NCBI GenBank assembly: GCA_035559815.1
Contig: DATMAT010000005.1
Span: 1 to 36,795 of the forward strand
Length of the DNA: 36,795 nt
Origin: Thermodesulfobacteriota bacterium
Lineage (GTDB): Bacteria; Desulfobacterota_D; UBA1144; Nemesobacterales; CSP1-2
Direction of reading: 5' to 3'
Below are positions 1 through 7,282 of this stretch, piece after piece. The notes below the pieces were generated by a model, which saw only the letters and a program-made list of their open reading frames with translations, had not been told where the DNA came from and did not search any database. Every line of letters begins with the position of its first letter. Positions within the stretch are counted from its first letter, which is position 1. A program made the translations under genes and the position numbers.

Positions 1-45
1 GGTTACTCTTGATTTCTCTGCCTTCTTCTCGGTATGCTTTCCCAT
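1..45 (-). CDS. Start of an unidentified gene running off the left edge
   Basis: Reading the minus strand from an ATG at 45-43 gives 15 lysine-rich codons (M-G-K-H-T-E-K-K-A-E-K-S-R-V-T) before the window ends. An AAGGAG Shine-Dalgarno sequence lies nine bases upstream (60-55), which is the main support. The stretch is too short to assign to a family. It is divergent from the radC remnant at 139. Confidence 0.4.
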   Translation of the reverse strand, partial: MGKHTEKKAEKSRVT

Positions 46-138
46 GGGTGGCGTCTCCTTTCTTTTTTCTTTTCTCAGCTAAAAAGATATAAAAGGATTC
101 GCCGCCTGCAAATACTTTTACACACTTTTTGATATTAT

Positions 139-258
139 CCCGACATTGCACTGACCCGCAGATTAGTGGAAGCAGGAAAGTTAGTCGGTATAGAGGTAGT
201 TGACCATGTCATTGTTGGTAAAAACGGATGTTTCAGCTTTCAGGCAGAGGGTTTCTTG
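139..258 (+). pseudogene. 3' remnant of a radC (JAB-domain) gene
   Basis: In the frame of codon 139-141 the translation begins P-D-I-A-L-T-R-R-L-V-E-A-G-K and continues with G-I-E-V-V-D-H-V-I-V-G, then S-F-Q-A-E-G-F-L. This matches the C-terminal end of RadC-family proteins (DIxLTRRL, GIxxLDHxxxG, SFxExG). The upstream part with the catalytic HxHxSGDxxPS motif is absent: the codons before 139 are unrelated and contain stops. The frame runs on without recognisable homology to a TAG at 331, inside the next gene. I read this as a decayed, 5'-truncated gene. RadC genes often sit on mobile or accessory DNA, which fits the toxin-antitoxin genes that follow. No start codon or full domain remains, so it cannot be functional. 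Confidence 0.8.
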
Positions 259-301
259 AAAGTAGAAGATAGCGATATAAATAATCAGAGGGAGGGTTTA
301 A

Positions 302-511
302 ATGTCAAGAAAAGTAGAGGACAAACTGACTAGCTTGATTCATGAAATAAAAGAAATTAAAAAAGAGTTAATTCTTCAAAGGGTTGAAAAGGCAGAGATA
401 ACAGAACAAAAGACAAGAAAGTGGAATACGTTCTGTAAAAAGGTTTCAGCTAAATGGGATAATATCTCCAGTGTAGAAGAGGTCAGACGACAAAGGGAGA
501 AGTCCTGGTGA
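302..511 (+). CDS. Putative antitoxin of a PIN-domain toxin-antitoxin pair
   Basis: This 69-residue, highly charged protein has a helical, probably coiled-coil N-terminal two-thirds (many K/E/I residues up to about residue 55) and a C-terminal tail ending V-R-R-Q-R-E-K-S-W. I do not recognise a DNA-binding fold with certainty. The antitoxin call rests on size, charge and a GTG/TGA overlap with the PIN-domain gene at 508. GGAGG sits at 290-294, seven bases before the ATG. The start lies just downstream of the radC remnant, so the module may have been inserted into that gene. Antitoxins of PIN toxins usually bind the toxin through their C-terminus. The partner here appears to be broken, so this protein may be a leftover. 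Confidence 0.55.
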   Translation: MSRKVEDKLTSLIHEIKEIKKELILQRVEKAEITEQKTRKWNTFCKKVSAKWDNISSVEEVRRQREKSW

Positions 512-921
512 AAAGGCTTACAATCGACAGTTCCGTCATAATCTGTTCTCTTTTACAAAACGAACCCAAACATAAAGAAGCCTCAGCAATTTGGCAAGAA
601 GTATTAAGTGGAAAGAGCCTTGCAATCATGCCTTATTCCGTTTTTGTTGAAGTTGTTGCTGCTATTAGACGGAGAACTGGTTCTACGAAGCTAGCAATCG
701 AAGTTAAAAATGAATTAGCTAGTATTGAAACAGTTACTTTTGTGGTTTTGGACGATGAATCTGCAATGCGGGCTGCTGAATTGGCAGCGAAGACGGGCGT
801 TCGTGGTATGGATGCGTTGGTGATTTAAGTAGCTGAGGAATTTGGTGCTGATTTAATAAGTTTTGATGAAGAGATGATGAAAAAAGCAAAAAGGGTATTG
901 AGCGGAGCAATAAAACGATGA
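508..921 (+). pseudogene. PIN-domain ribonuclease toxin interrupted by an in-frame stop
   Basis: The protein starts M-K-R-L-T-I-D-S-S-V-I, with the first PIN acidic residue (D7), and continues with P-Y-S-V-F-V-E-V-V-A (conserved Glu) and G-V-R-G-M-D-A-L-V-I (third acidic residue). A TAA stop follows at 826-828. The same frame then continues for 30 codons as V-A-E-E-F-G-A-D-L-I-S-F-D-E-E-M to a TGA at 919-921, which is exactly the expected end of a PIN domain including its fourth acidic site. A single C-to-T change (CAA glutamine to TAA) explains the break. As it stands the product is 106 residues, lacks the last strand and helix, and is likely inactive. PIN toxins are Mg-dependent RNases that cleave tRNA, rRNA or mRNA. 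The GTG start overlaps the antitoxin stop. Confidence 0.8.
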
Positions 922-1011
922 GCAGATTTACCGACTCCGCAATTCATTTTTTGATAGAGGGATCGGGAATTAATCTAAGAAGGGAGTGATGTTATAAACC
1001 TTATTACTACC

Positions 1012-1656
1012 CTAAACCATCATCGGCTTTACTCTAACTCTAGGCTTTACTTCCTTCTTGTATAGCTTGGGGTCCTTTTGCCAGGACAAGAATTTATCGA
1101 ATATGAGCTTTAGTCTTTCCCTTACCGAGTTCCAGTGGAAGTCCCAATCGTAATCGACCCTTTTCCCTTTGAAGAACATCTGAAAAAAAAGCTCCCTCTC
1201 TACCGGAAGCCCCTTTTCGGCAATCCAGCCGGTGCGGACGTTGGCATACCCGGCTCCGAAACCCATGCTGAACGTCCCGACGAGTCCGAGCCTTTCGGAG
1301 GCCTTTGTAGCCAATTCGATATAGGCGTAAAGGGCTTCGGTGGTCTTGTACCCATGTTGGGCAAACTTCTCCTCCATGGCTAAAAGATTTTTCACAAAGT
1401 ACATTGGATAAAACGTAGGGGCATAACCGGAGACGGACTTGGTAGGACTGATGAGTGGCTCTCGTATTATCACGTCTTCTTCTATAGTGCCAATCATGAA
1501 ATCCTTCTCCTGAAATTCCCCTATATCGCCGCAAAGTTCGAGTGATACTTTCACGTTCTCCCATTCCCTTCCGGCGATTTGAATCGCTTTTTCCAGGGTC
1601 CTTTTTTTCTCCTCGTACTCTTTATCCAGTAGTGCTTCCAGGTCCAAGGCAATCAT
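1012..1656 (-). CDS. Conserved-looking protein of unknown function
   Basis: This 214-residue soluble protein has no signal peptide or membrane segment. I do not recognise the family. Visible features are a helical, charged N-terminus (about residues 1-40), a central part with S-G-Y-A-P-T-F-Y-P-M-Y-F, a glycine-rich stretch G-F-G-A-G-Y-A-N-V-R-T-G-W around residues 130-145, an aromatic stretch D-Y-D-W-D-F-H-W-N-S near 170, and a basic tail (K-P-R-V-R-V-K-P-M-M-V). Codon use is like that of the housekeeping genes around it, and the frame is clean over its whole length, so it is very likely real. It stands alone between the toxin-antitoxin remnant and a repeat-filled gap. A GAGG sequence abuts the ATG, which is too close for an ideal ribosome binding site, so the start is uncertain by a few codons. 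Confidence 0.7.
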   Translation of the reverse strand: MIALDLEALLDKEYEEKKRTLEKAIQIAGREWENVKVSLELCGDIGEFQEKDFMIGTIEEDVIIREPLISPTKSVSGYAPTFYPMYFVKNLLAMEEKFAQHGYKTTEALYAYIELATKASERLGLVGTFSMGFGAGYANVRTGWIAEKGLPVERELFFQMFFKGKRVDYDWDFHWNSVRERLKLIFDKFLSWQKDPKLYKKEVKPRVRVKPMMV

Positions 1657-1882
1657 CCTCGCTTGATTTTATGCGGGTGTAAATATACATAGACAAATGG
1701 GGATTATCAAAGTGTTTTACGTCTTATCGCCACTGTCCAAAACAATCAGAAATCAAAAAATCCATCCTTGTAAAACAAGGCTTTTAGACGGATAAAAATG
1801 ACTTTTTGAAATCAAGTTGTTCCCTTTTATGTTTCTCACGCATGCACCGTGCTAACCCTATTTGTTGAAATAGCTTTTTAAT

Positions 1883-2014
1883 CCTACTCACCCTTCGCCG
1901 TAGTTTATCCTGAGCCTTTCGGCTACGCTCAAGATAAACTCCTTCGAACCATGGACCCTTCGTCAAGAACCCAGGACAGGCTTTCCCGTAAAGGGGAAGG
2001 GATAATTGCTTTTA
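1883..2014. repeat. Dispersed repeat family 1, copy A, with a hairpin
   Basis: This copy shares several blocks in the same order with 8535-8706: CCTACTCACCCTTCG (1883-1897), AGTTTATCCTGAG (1902-1914), CTCAAGATAAACT (1928-1940), TCGAACCATG (1944-1953), and GGGATAATTGCTTTTAT near 2000-2014. The second and third blocks are inverted repeats of each other with one mismatch, forming a 13-bp stem around a 13-base loop (1902-1940). The loop sequences differ between the copies but the stem is kept. Confidence 0.7.
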
Positions 2015-2017
2015 TGC

Positions 2018-2100
2018 CGTCATTGCGCGCGGTTCCCTAACTGCCCTCCCTCATTGATCGCTACCTCAGGTTCCCGCGAAGCAATCTCTTATATTTTGGG
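2018..2100. repeat. Dispersed repeat family 2, copy A
   Basis: This region contains CGTCATTGCG (about 2019-2028) and GCGAAGCAATCTCTTAT (2076-2092). The 17-base second block recurs exactly, in inverse orientation, at 22915-22931, followed in both cases by a TTGGG stretch. The pairing of CATTGCG with GCGAAGCAATCTC is typical of palindromic intergenic repeats seen in many environmental bacterial genomes. Confidence 0.65.
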
Positions 2101-2139
2101 CTAGTTTCAAAAATCCTACAACCAAAAATAAGATTAAAT

Positions 2140-3015
2140 TTACCAGTCACTTCCACCAGACTTCAGGTGGTTGTATCTATGGAATACTTCCGTAATCCTT
2201 CCGAATTCCTCTAAGGAGAGTGTTTCGGCGCGCCTTCTTCCGTCTATCCCCGATGATTTTAGGATTTCTTCCACCTGCTCTTTGGACAGCAGGGAGGAAA
2301 GGGAATTGGCCAGTATCTTTCTTCTGGACGAGAAGGCGGCCCTGACAACGGTCCTGAAAAGTTTTTCGTCCCGGATTTGAATTCTTGGTCTCAGAAGGGG
2401 AATTAGCTTAATTACGACGGAATCGACTTTCGGCCGGGGCCAGAAGGCCTCGGGCGGGACATTAAGCTCTAAGCTTACATCCATGTATGTCTGAACCAGC
2501 ACGGATAAGGAGCCGTATTCTTTTCCTCCAGGCGGGGCGGCAATCCTTTCGCCCACTTCCCGTTGAAGCATAAGAACCAGAAGAGAAAATAGTTCTCTTT
2601 CCTCAAGGAGCTTGAATAGAACGGGGGAAGAAATACTGTATGGCAGGTTAGAGACCACTTTCAGTTTATTTCCACGAAAGAATCTTTTAAACTCGGTCTC
2701 GAGGATGTCCTCTTCGATTATCTCGATGTTCTTCAGAGGAGAGACATTTTCACGGAGTTTTTCCACAAGCCTCCTGTCCTTCTCGACGGCGATAACCCTT
2801 CTCACCCTTTCTCCTAAAAAAAAGGTAAGCGCTCCTAGCCCCGCTCCGATCTCCAGTAATTCATCTTCTTCTGAAAGATCGGCTATTTTCCCCATGCGCT
2901 CTAGCACGCTCTGGTCTCTTATGAAGTTCTGTCCCAATACTCTACTCGGGCGTGTTTTTTTGGAGAAGAAGAATTCCCTGGAAGAGGGTTTTTTTTCTGT
3001 CTTTTTCTTATGCAT
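2140..3015 (-). CDS. rsmA: 16S rRNA dimethyladenosine transferase RsmA (KsgA)
   Basis: RsmA uses S-adenosylmethionine to dimethylate two adjacent adenines in the 3' hairpin (helix 45) of 16S rRNA during 30S maturation. The sequence shows the family's Q-N-F-I-R-D N-terminal box, the SAM motif L-L-E-I-G-A-G-L-G-A-L-T, the acidic V-E-K-D residues, and the catalytic S-N-L-P-Y-S-I-S-S motif. P-R-P-K-V-D-S and the C-terminal helical domain (A-F-S-S-R-R-K-I-L) follow. The frame opens as far as a GTG at 3081, but that adds 22 residues outside the family and has no ribosome site. The ATG at 3015 (M-H-K-K-K) is preferred, giving about 291 residues, still slightly long because of a basic N-terminal tail. 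It is the last gene of the minus-strand series after the diguanylate cyclase gene, 130 bases downstream of it. Confidence 0.93.
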   Translation of the reverse strand: MHKKKTEKKPSSREFFFSKKTRPSRVLGQNFIRDQSVLERMGKIADLSEEDELLEIGAGLGALTFFLGERVRRVIAVEKDRRLVEKLRENVSPLKNIEIIEEDILETEFKRFFRGNKLKVVSNLPYSISSPVLFKLLEERELFSLLVLMLQREVGERIAAPPGGKEYGSLSVLVQTYMDVSLELNVPPEAFWPRPKVDSVVIKLIPLLRPRIQIRDEKLFRTVVRAAFSSRRKILANSLSSLLSKEQVEEILKSSGIDGRRRAETLSLEEFGRITEVFHRYNHLKSGGSDW

Positions 3016-3145
3016 TATCAGAAAGTAGCAAGACTGTCTTGTGCAATCCGAGACCAGTACAGGCAGCGAGATGATGAGCACTTAATCTCAAGGGAGTCGG
3101 TACCCTACGGGCTATCTCGGACGATTGTTTCCTGTGGAGAAGGAA

Positions 3146-5308
3146 TTATTCCACTTCAACCGAACTAGCTAATTTGCCTGTAGATAAATCCTCATAGTGA
3201 ACGATTCTTTTCTTACCCAGGTGTTTTGCTTCATATAGCGCACAATCTGCCTTCTCCACCAGGGAATCTTTGGTGGAGGCGTTCTGGGGATAGGTAGCAA
3301 TGCCGATGCTCAGGCTGATACAGATGTCCGCTCCTTTGAATTTTATGCTGGCTCTCTCCACCCTCTGCTTCAATTTTTCTGCCGCTACTATCGCTCCTTT
3401 TTTCCCGGTATTGGGAAGGACGATGGCGAATTCATCCCCTCCGTATCTTGCGGATATGTCTATTTTCCGGAACGATTCGGATATAGTCCGGCCTAGTGTG
3501 GCCAGGACCGCATCGCCTGCCTGATGACCATGGGTGTCGTTAATCTGCTTTAGGTTATCCAAATCCACCAGGATGAGCGAAACCTTTTCCGGGAATCTGT
3601 CGGAGCGGGCGATGATGTGGGATAGGATTTCCTGAAAATGTCTATGGTTGTAAAGCCCGGTGAGGCCGTCTCTTATGGCTAGCTCTTTTATTTTTAGGTA
3701 GTTAAGAGAGTTCGCTATGGCCTTGGCCGATTCCTGGCTCATGATTTTTGCCAGGCTTCTTTCGGCCTCGTTGAATGAGCTTTTGGTGTTTCTTCCTATC
3801 ACCATACATCCTAAAGTGTTTTCAACCTCTTGGTCTCTGTAGGTCTCGGGCTCTTTGAGAGGGTAGATCAAAATTGATTTTATGTCCTTTGTCCTGATGG
3901 CAAAGTCTATCTCCTTTCCGAACACCACGGTGTGTTTTTTCCGGGTAGAGAGGTCCTCGAAGTAAAAGTAATTCCTGCTCTGAGTCACTAGTCCTATGAG
4001 TGTGTCTTCATGGGTGACCGTTTTACCCTCTATATCTTCTCTCCTTACCTTTCCGATACGCTTTAAGATGCTAGAGTTAGTTTGTTTGTCTAATAGCGTT
4101 ATACCTAAGATATCTGCTTCCAGAATGTCACTTATAGTGTTTACTATATGGTCCAAGACTAAATCGAGTTCGAGGGTGGAGCTCAACTTCTTCGTGAAAT
4201 CATAAAAGGAGGTAATCTCCTGCGAGCTAAGTTGAATCTTTTGAAAAAGGTCGAACTTGTTGATAATCTCGGCGATTCTGTCGGATACAAGAGAGGCAAT
4301 AAGCTTTTCCCTCTCACCGAAAGCACCCGGCTCTAAACTGTCGGCGATTAAAATGCCCATCGGTTCCTGCCTGGACAAGGGTTTGTTTTCATCGTCCTCT
4401 ATAACTACCGGGACGGCGAGGAAGGATTTTATCGGTATATCCTTGTTGTAGTAGATCAGGTTCTCCTTGTAATTTTTAATTTCATCCACCAGGATAGGGG
4501 TCTTGGTCTTTGTTACCCATCCTAGGTATCCGCCGAGTAAATGTAGTTTTTGGCCGCTATCGATGTGTTTTGGGCTGCTGGATATAAAATCATCGATTTC
4601 ATAAAAGCCCTCTTTGCTCTTCATGTAGAGCACGATGCTGTGCGGGGATAAGATATCGTTAAGCATCTCTAGGGATTTTCGGGTTGCATTTCTGAGCTTT
4701 TTGATATCTCTAGGTATGGACCGGTCAGGGTGCTTCTCTCCCCTTTCTTCGGCCACGGAAGTGGCCAGGGATGTTCGTTTTTCGTTTTCCTTTCTGTAGG
4801 TATGGTATCGGCCCCGCCCCGCCCTCCTTTTTAACAGGTATCCGAGACCGAAGGTCGAGACCGGCAGTGGGAGCAGTTTGTAGAGAATTTGTATCCCACT
4901 GGGGTAAAGAGTTAGCTCGAGCACCGAGATTAAGACCAACGAGAGCGTAGCCGGCTGCCAACCCAGGTAAATGAATATGACCGGGGTAACCAGATACAAG
5001 AACGGAAACCACTCTCTTCCCAGTATTTCTAGCAGCACCTCGGACGCTACGGTTGTCAAGAGTGCTATTTCCAACCCCTCTTTCGGCGATAGGGAAGAGG
5101 ATTTAGCCTTCTTTCTTATTCTTAGCAATTCATAGGGAAGTAGGACCAGGAGGAGAAGTCCCACTAAAATCGAATAGGAGGTAAAGGTCTCAAAACTCCT
5201 AAAGTAAATTAAGAGCAAGACCAAAGCGGATAGCAATGGGACGTATATCTTACTCAAAGAGTCCAGCAAAGAGACAATTTTATTCCGCGAACCTGTAAAC
5301 TTTTTCAC
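3146..5308 (-). CDS. Membrane GAF-GAF-GGDEF diguanylate cyclase
   Basis: This 720-residue protein is predicted to make cyclic di-GMP from two GTP. Residues about 20-160 hold several hydrophobic segments (a membrane sensor region), ending in basic L-K-R-R-A-G-R-G-R. Two GAF-like domains follow, at about 205-355 and 370-540. A standard GGDEF domain begins at R-D-G-L-T-G-L-Y-N-H-R, with L-V-D-L-D-N-L-K-Q-I-N-D-T-H-G-H and the active-site loop R-Y-G-G-D-E-F (GGDEF at 623-627). An RxxD inhibitory site (R-K-I-D, 614-617) lies exactly five residues upstream, so product feedback inhibition is expected. There is no EAL or HD-GYP domain. The GTG start overlaps the end of the ftsB-like gene by 29 bases, indicating co-transcription with the division and MBL-fold genes. 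The true start may be slightly further in. Confidence 0.9.
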   Translation of the reverse strand: MKKFTGSRNKIVSLLDSLSKIYVPLLSALVLLLIYFRSFETFTSYSILVGLLLLVLLPYELLRIRKKAKSSSLSPKEGLEIALLTTVASEVLLEILGREWFPFLYLVTPVIFIYLGWQPATLSLVLISVLELTLYPSGIQILYKLLPLPVSTFGLGYLLKRRAGRGRYHTYRKENEKRTSLATSVAEERGEKHPDRSIPRDIKKLRNATRKSLEMLNDILSPHSIVLYMKSKEGFYEIDDFISSSPKHIDSGQKLHLLGGYLGWVTKTKTPILVDEIKNYKENLIYYNKDIPIKSFLAVPVVIEDDENKPLSRQEPMGILIADSLEPGAFGEREKLIASLVSDRIAEIINKFDLFQKIQLSSQEITSFYDFTKKLSSTLELDLVLDHIVNTISDILEADILGITLLDKQTNSSILKRIGKVRREDIEGKTVTHEDTLIGLVTQSRNYFYFEDLSTRKKHTVVFGKEIDFAIRTKDIKSILIYPLKEPETYRDQEVENTLGCMVIGRNTKSSFNEAERSLAKIMSQESAKAIANSLNYLKIKELAIRDGLTGLYNHRHFQEILSHIIARSDRFPEKVSLILVDLDNLKQINDTHGHQAGDAVLATLGRTISESFRKIDISARYGGDEFAIVLPNTGKKGAIVAAEKLKQRVERASIKFKGADICISLSIGIATYPQNASTKDSLVEKADCALYEAKHLGKKRIVHYEDLSTGKLASSVEVE

Positions 5309-5549
5309 CTTCTTTTATCATCCCCAGTTCTTCTCTTGCTAACTTTTCTATATAACGCTCGTCGTTTTTTATAGCCTCTATTTTTTTCCTAAGCTCCTTA
5401 TTTGCAACTTCCAATTGGTCGATCTTTATTCTTATCCTTTCATTCTCTTTTCGGAGAATGCTTAACTGAGATATCTCACTGGCAAACATATAGCCCACGG
5501 CCAGAATTAATGCCACTATCAGGATATTTTTTATGATAGTTTTTTTCAT
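5280..5549 (-). CDS. ftsB: FtsB/DivIC-like septum formation initiator
   Basis: This 89-residue bitopic membrane protein has a short cytoplasmic N-terminus (M-K-K-T-I-I-K-N), one transmembrane helix (about residues 7-24) and a periplasmic coiled coil (about 28-65). It ends with the family signature Y-I-E-K-L-A-R-E-E-L-G-M-I-K-E-G-E-K. FtsB/DivIC binds FtsL and FtsQ/DivIB and helps activate septal peptidoglycan synthesis. The length is normal for the family. The ATG lies one base after the stop of the MBL-fold gene, and its 3' end overlaps the diguanylate cyclase gene, so the three genes look like one transcript. FtsB is often next to enolase in other bacteria; here it is not. I use ftsB as a family-level symbol. 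Confidence 0.88.
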   Translation of the reverse strand: MKKTIIKNILIVALILAVGYMFASEISQLSILRKENERIRIKIDQLEVANKELRKKIEAIKNDERYIEKLAREELGMIKEGEKVYRFAE

Positions 5550-5550
5550 C

Positions 5551-6195
5551 CTAAAAGAGCAGCATTTCGCCGGCTATGAAAGGATTTGTTCGTTTTTCTG
5601 TCTCGATCGTGGTAAAAGGGCCGTGTCCAGGATAGACCTTGTTGGATGGGGGTAGTACCATGAGCTTTGTCTTTATGGAATGGACCAATTGACGCATCGA
5701 CGTCCCGCCGGTTAAATCAACCCTTCCCACACTGCCGGCGAAAAGGGTATCTCCGGAGAACAGGTGATTATTGACCAGGAGGCAGATACTTCCCCAGGTA
5801 TGGCCGGGAGTATGTATTACCTTAGCTTTATACCTTCCGATTCGAATCTCGTCTCCTTCCCGGATATAACGGTCTATTTTGGGGACCTTAACTCCGCGGA
5901 ATTCGGGGAATCTCATCGCCGACTCGGGTAGAGCCTGAAGAACCGGCTCCTCCTCGGGGTGTAGGTAGAATTCAGCACCGAGGGCCTTCTTCGCATCCTC
6001 TACACCGGCGGCATGGTCGATGTGGGCGTGGGTGTTTACGATTTTATCGACTGTGAGTCCCAAGCACTCTATCTCTTCGATGACCTCCTCTACCTGGCTC
6101 CCTGGGTCAACCAGAATTCCCTCTTTTGTTTCCTCGTCTGCAATGATATAGGAATTGGTCAAAAAGGATCCACCAGGTATGCACTTTATTATCAT
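5551..6195 (-). CDS. Metallo-beta-lactamase-fold hydrolase, glyoxalase II-like
   Basis: This 214-residue cytoplasmic protein carries the complete metal-binding set: T-H-A-H-I-D-H (H56, H58, D60, H61), the H-T-P-G-H-T-W-G-S histidine, S-G-D-T-L-F and the final G-H-G-P-F motif. It is of the short, single-domain type (YcbL-like) without the C-terminal helical domain of classical glyoxalase II. The likely activity is hydrolysis of a glutathione or other thioester such as S-lactoylglutathione. Some relatives act on other thioesters or on persulfides, so the substrate is open. It follows acyP by 18 bases and precedes the ftsB-like gene by one base, in an apparent operon. Confidence 0.87.
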   Translation of the reverse strand: MIIKCIPGGSFLTNSYIIADEETKEGILVDPGSQVEEVIEEIECLGLTVDKIVNTHAHIDHAAGVEDAKKALGAEFYLHPEEEPVLQALPESAMRFPEFRGVKVPKIDRYIREGDEIRIGRYKAKVIHTPGHTWGSICLLVNNHLFSGDTLFAGSVGRVDLTGGTSMRQLVHSIKTKLMVLPPSNKVYPGHGPFTTIETEKRTNPFIAGEMLLF

Positions 6196-6213
6196 CTATG
6201 TTTCCCCGAATCA

Positions 6214-6498
6214 TCAATCTCTGTAATTAATTATAAATTCATTATATTGACCGGTATAAGGCTCCCATCTCGTCTCCACGTCCGTGACCTGGGCATGCTT
6301 GGGGCCAATGCGGCACCACTCGATTAGCTTTTCCAGTTTTTCTTTTTCTCCCTCAGCTAAGAGCTCTACCTTCCCATCGGCTCTATTTCTTACCCAGCCG
6401 GTAAGCCCTAATTCTATTGCTTTTTCCTGTGTCGAAGCCCGGAAAAAGACCCCCTGGACCTTGCCGTGAATAATAGCATGAACCCTCTCCTTGGACAT
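6214..6498 (-). CDS. acyP: Acylphosphatase
   Basis: This is a small 94-residue enzyme that hydrolyses carboxyl-phosphate bonds (acyl phosphates such as 1,3-bisphosphoglycerate). The signature G-K-V-Q-G-V-F-F-R carries the catalytic arginine (R20). G-W-V-R-N-R-A-D-G-K-V-E carries the catalytic asparagine (N38). The length is normal. It is the first gene of the minus-strand acyP, MBL-fold hydrolase, ftsB, diguanylate cyclase series. It diverges from the HTH/zinc-ribbon gene at 6620, leaving about 120 bases for two promoters. Confidence 0.93.
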   Translation of the reverse strand: MSKERVHAIIHGKVQGVFFRASTQEKAIELGLTGWVRNRADGKVELLAEGEKEKLEKLIEWCRIGPKHAQVTDVETRWEPYTGQYNEFIINYRD

Positions 6499-6619
6499 TC
6501 CACAAGCTCAGGTTACCAAAAGCGCAGTTTGCTGTCAACATTGGGATTTTTGGTTTTGTCTCGAAACCGGTTTAGAAATCGGATAAAATTAAGTCGGAAA
6601 GCTAACCGGAATTTCATGA

Positions 6620-6937
6620 GTGAAAACGGCAAAAGAAGAGTTTAAGACCGTCAGACGGGCTATTATTGAGGAGCTTATAGACGGGATAAAAACGGCCAGG
6701 GAGTTGTCGCAGTCGCTACGCATCTCCGAAAAAGAAGTCTTAACTCATCTTGGCCATATTGAGCAATCGGCAAAGCAGAAAGGATATAAGTTCGTAATAA
6801 AGCCCTCGGAATGTATGAGCTGCGGTTTTGTCTTTCAAAAAAGAGAACGCACAAGGAAACCCGGCCGGTGTCCGAAATGTAAAAAAGAGTTTATTACCAG
6901 CCCCGGATTTGGACTGCAAAGACTGATAGATAGTTAA
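6620..6937 (+). CDS. Small HTH plus zinc-ribbon transcriptional regulator
   Basis: This 105-residue protein has an N-terminal winged-helix-like HTH (about residues 8-60, with T-A-R-E-L-S-Q-S-L-R-I-S-E-K-E-V as helix-turn-helix). A C-terminal four-cysteine zinc ribbon follows (C65-x2-C68 and C84-x2-C87). The arrangement matches the small family of predicted regulators best known from archaea and scattered bacteria (COG3357 type, from memory). The start is GTG at 6620 with no good ribosome site; an ATG four bases upstream is in another frame that stops early. It is divergent from acyP and convergent with the DUF35 gene, whose repaired frame ends seven bases beyond this gene's stop. The regulated target is unknown. 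Confidence 0.75.
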   Translation: MKTAKEEFKTVRRAIIEELIDGIKTARELSQSLRISEKEVLTHLGHIEQSAKQKGYKFVIKPSECMSCGFVFQKRERTRKPGRCPKCKKEFITSPGFGLQRLIDS

Positions 6938-6943
6938 TCGCAT

Positions 6944-7277
6944 TTACGTAGAGTTCCCGTCGCAAAAATCGAAAAAGCAAACCCCGTCCTTTATCTCTTT
7001 TATTTCTACTGGAGCATCTGGCCAGTTTTTCCGGGTGCGCGCTTATCATACGTCCGGTTACCCTGCAACCCTCGGCAAGTTCAACTATGGCTAACGTGTA
7101 AGGGGCTTCCTTTTCCAGCATCGGCACCGGCACGTGTACGGTCGAATAGGTGTAAAGAACCCCTCTTCCGGAAATCTCTCTTTCTTCCAGTTCTCCCGAA
7201 CGGCAAGATGGACAAAAATAAGCCGGCGGGAGATGAAGCTTTTTACAGGAGGAACATTCAAGAACCTTTAGGTTCAT
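6944..7277 (-). pseudogene. DUF35 (zinc ribbon and OB-fold) acyl-CoA-binding protein, frameshifted
   Basis: The N-terminus has the rubredoxin-like zinc ribbon of DUF35 proteins (C8-x2-C11, L-P-P-A, C22-x2-C25). The first part of the OB fold follows (G-R-G-V-L-Y-T-Y-S-T-V-H-V-P through C-R-V-T-G-R-M-I-S-A-H-P-E-K-L-A). After that the open frame turns into basic nonsense and runs to 6894, overlapping the convergent gene. Skipping one base (position 7019) gives D-A-P-V-E-I-K-E-I-K-D-G-V-C-F-F-D-F and a stop at 6944-6946. That is the expected OB-fold end and leaves no overlap. The start is the ATG at 7277, five bases after the thiolase stop, rather than the ATG at 7313. Such proteins form complexes with SCP-x-type thiolases. 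Either the gene is broken or the assembly has a one-base error. Confidence 0.82.
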
Positions 7278-7282
7278 CGTCT

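Larger units (their letters stand above)
1657..2139. other. Gene-free gap filled with decayed dispersed repeats
   Basis: There is no convincing gene here. A 60-codon minus-strand reading frame (1784-1966) lies inside repeat DNA and resembles nothing. The right half consists of two repeat types described separately (1883-2014 and 2018-2100). Confidence 0.6.

Noticed and set aside
1784-1966. Minus-strand frame of 60 codons
   Set aside because: It lies inside dispersed repeat DNA, and its codons follow the palindrome rather than a protein pattern.
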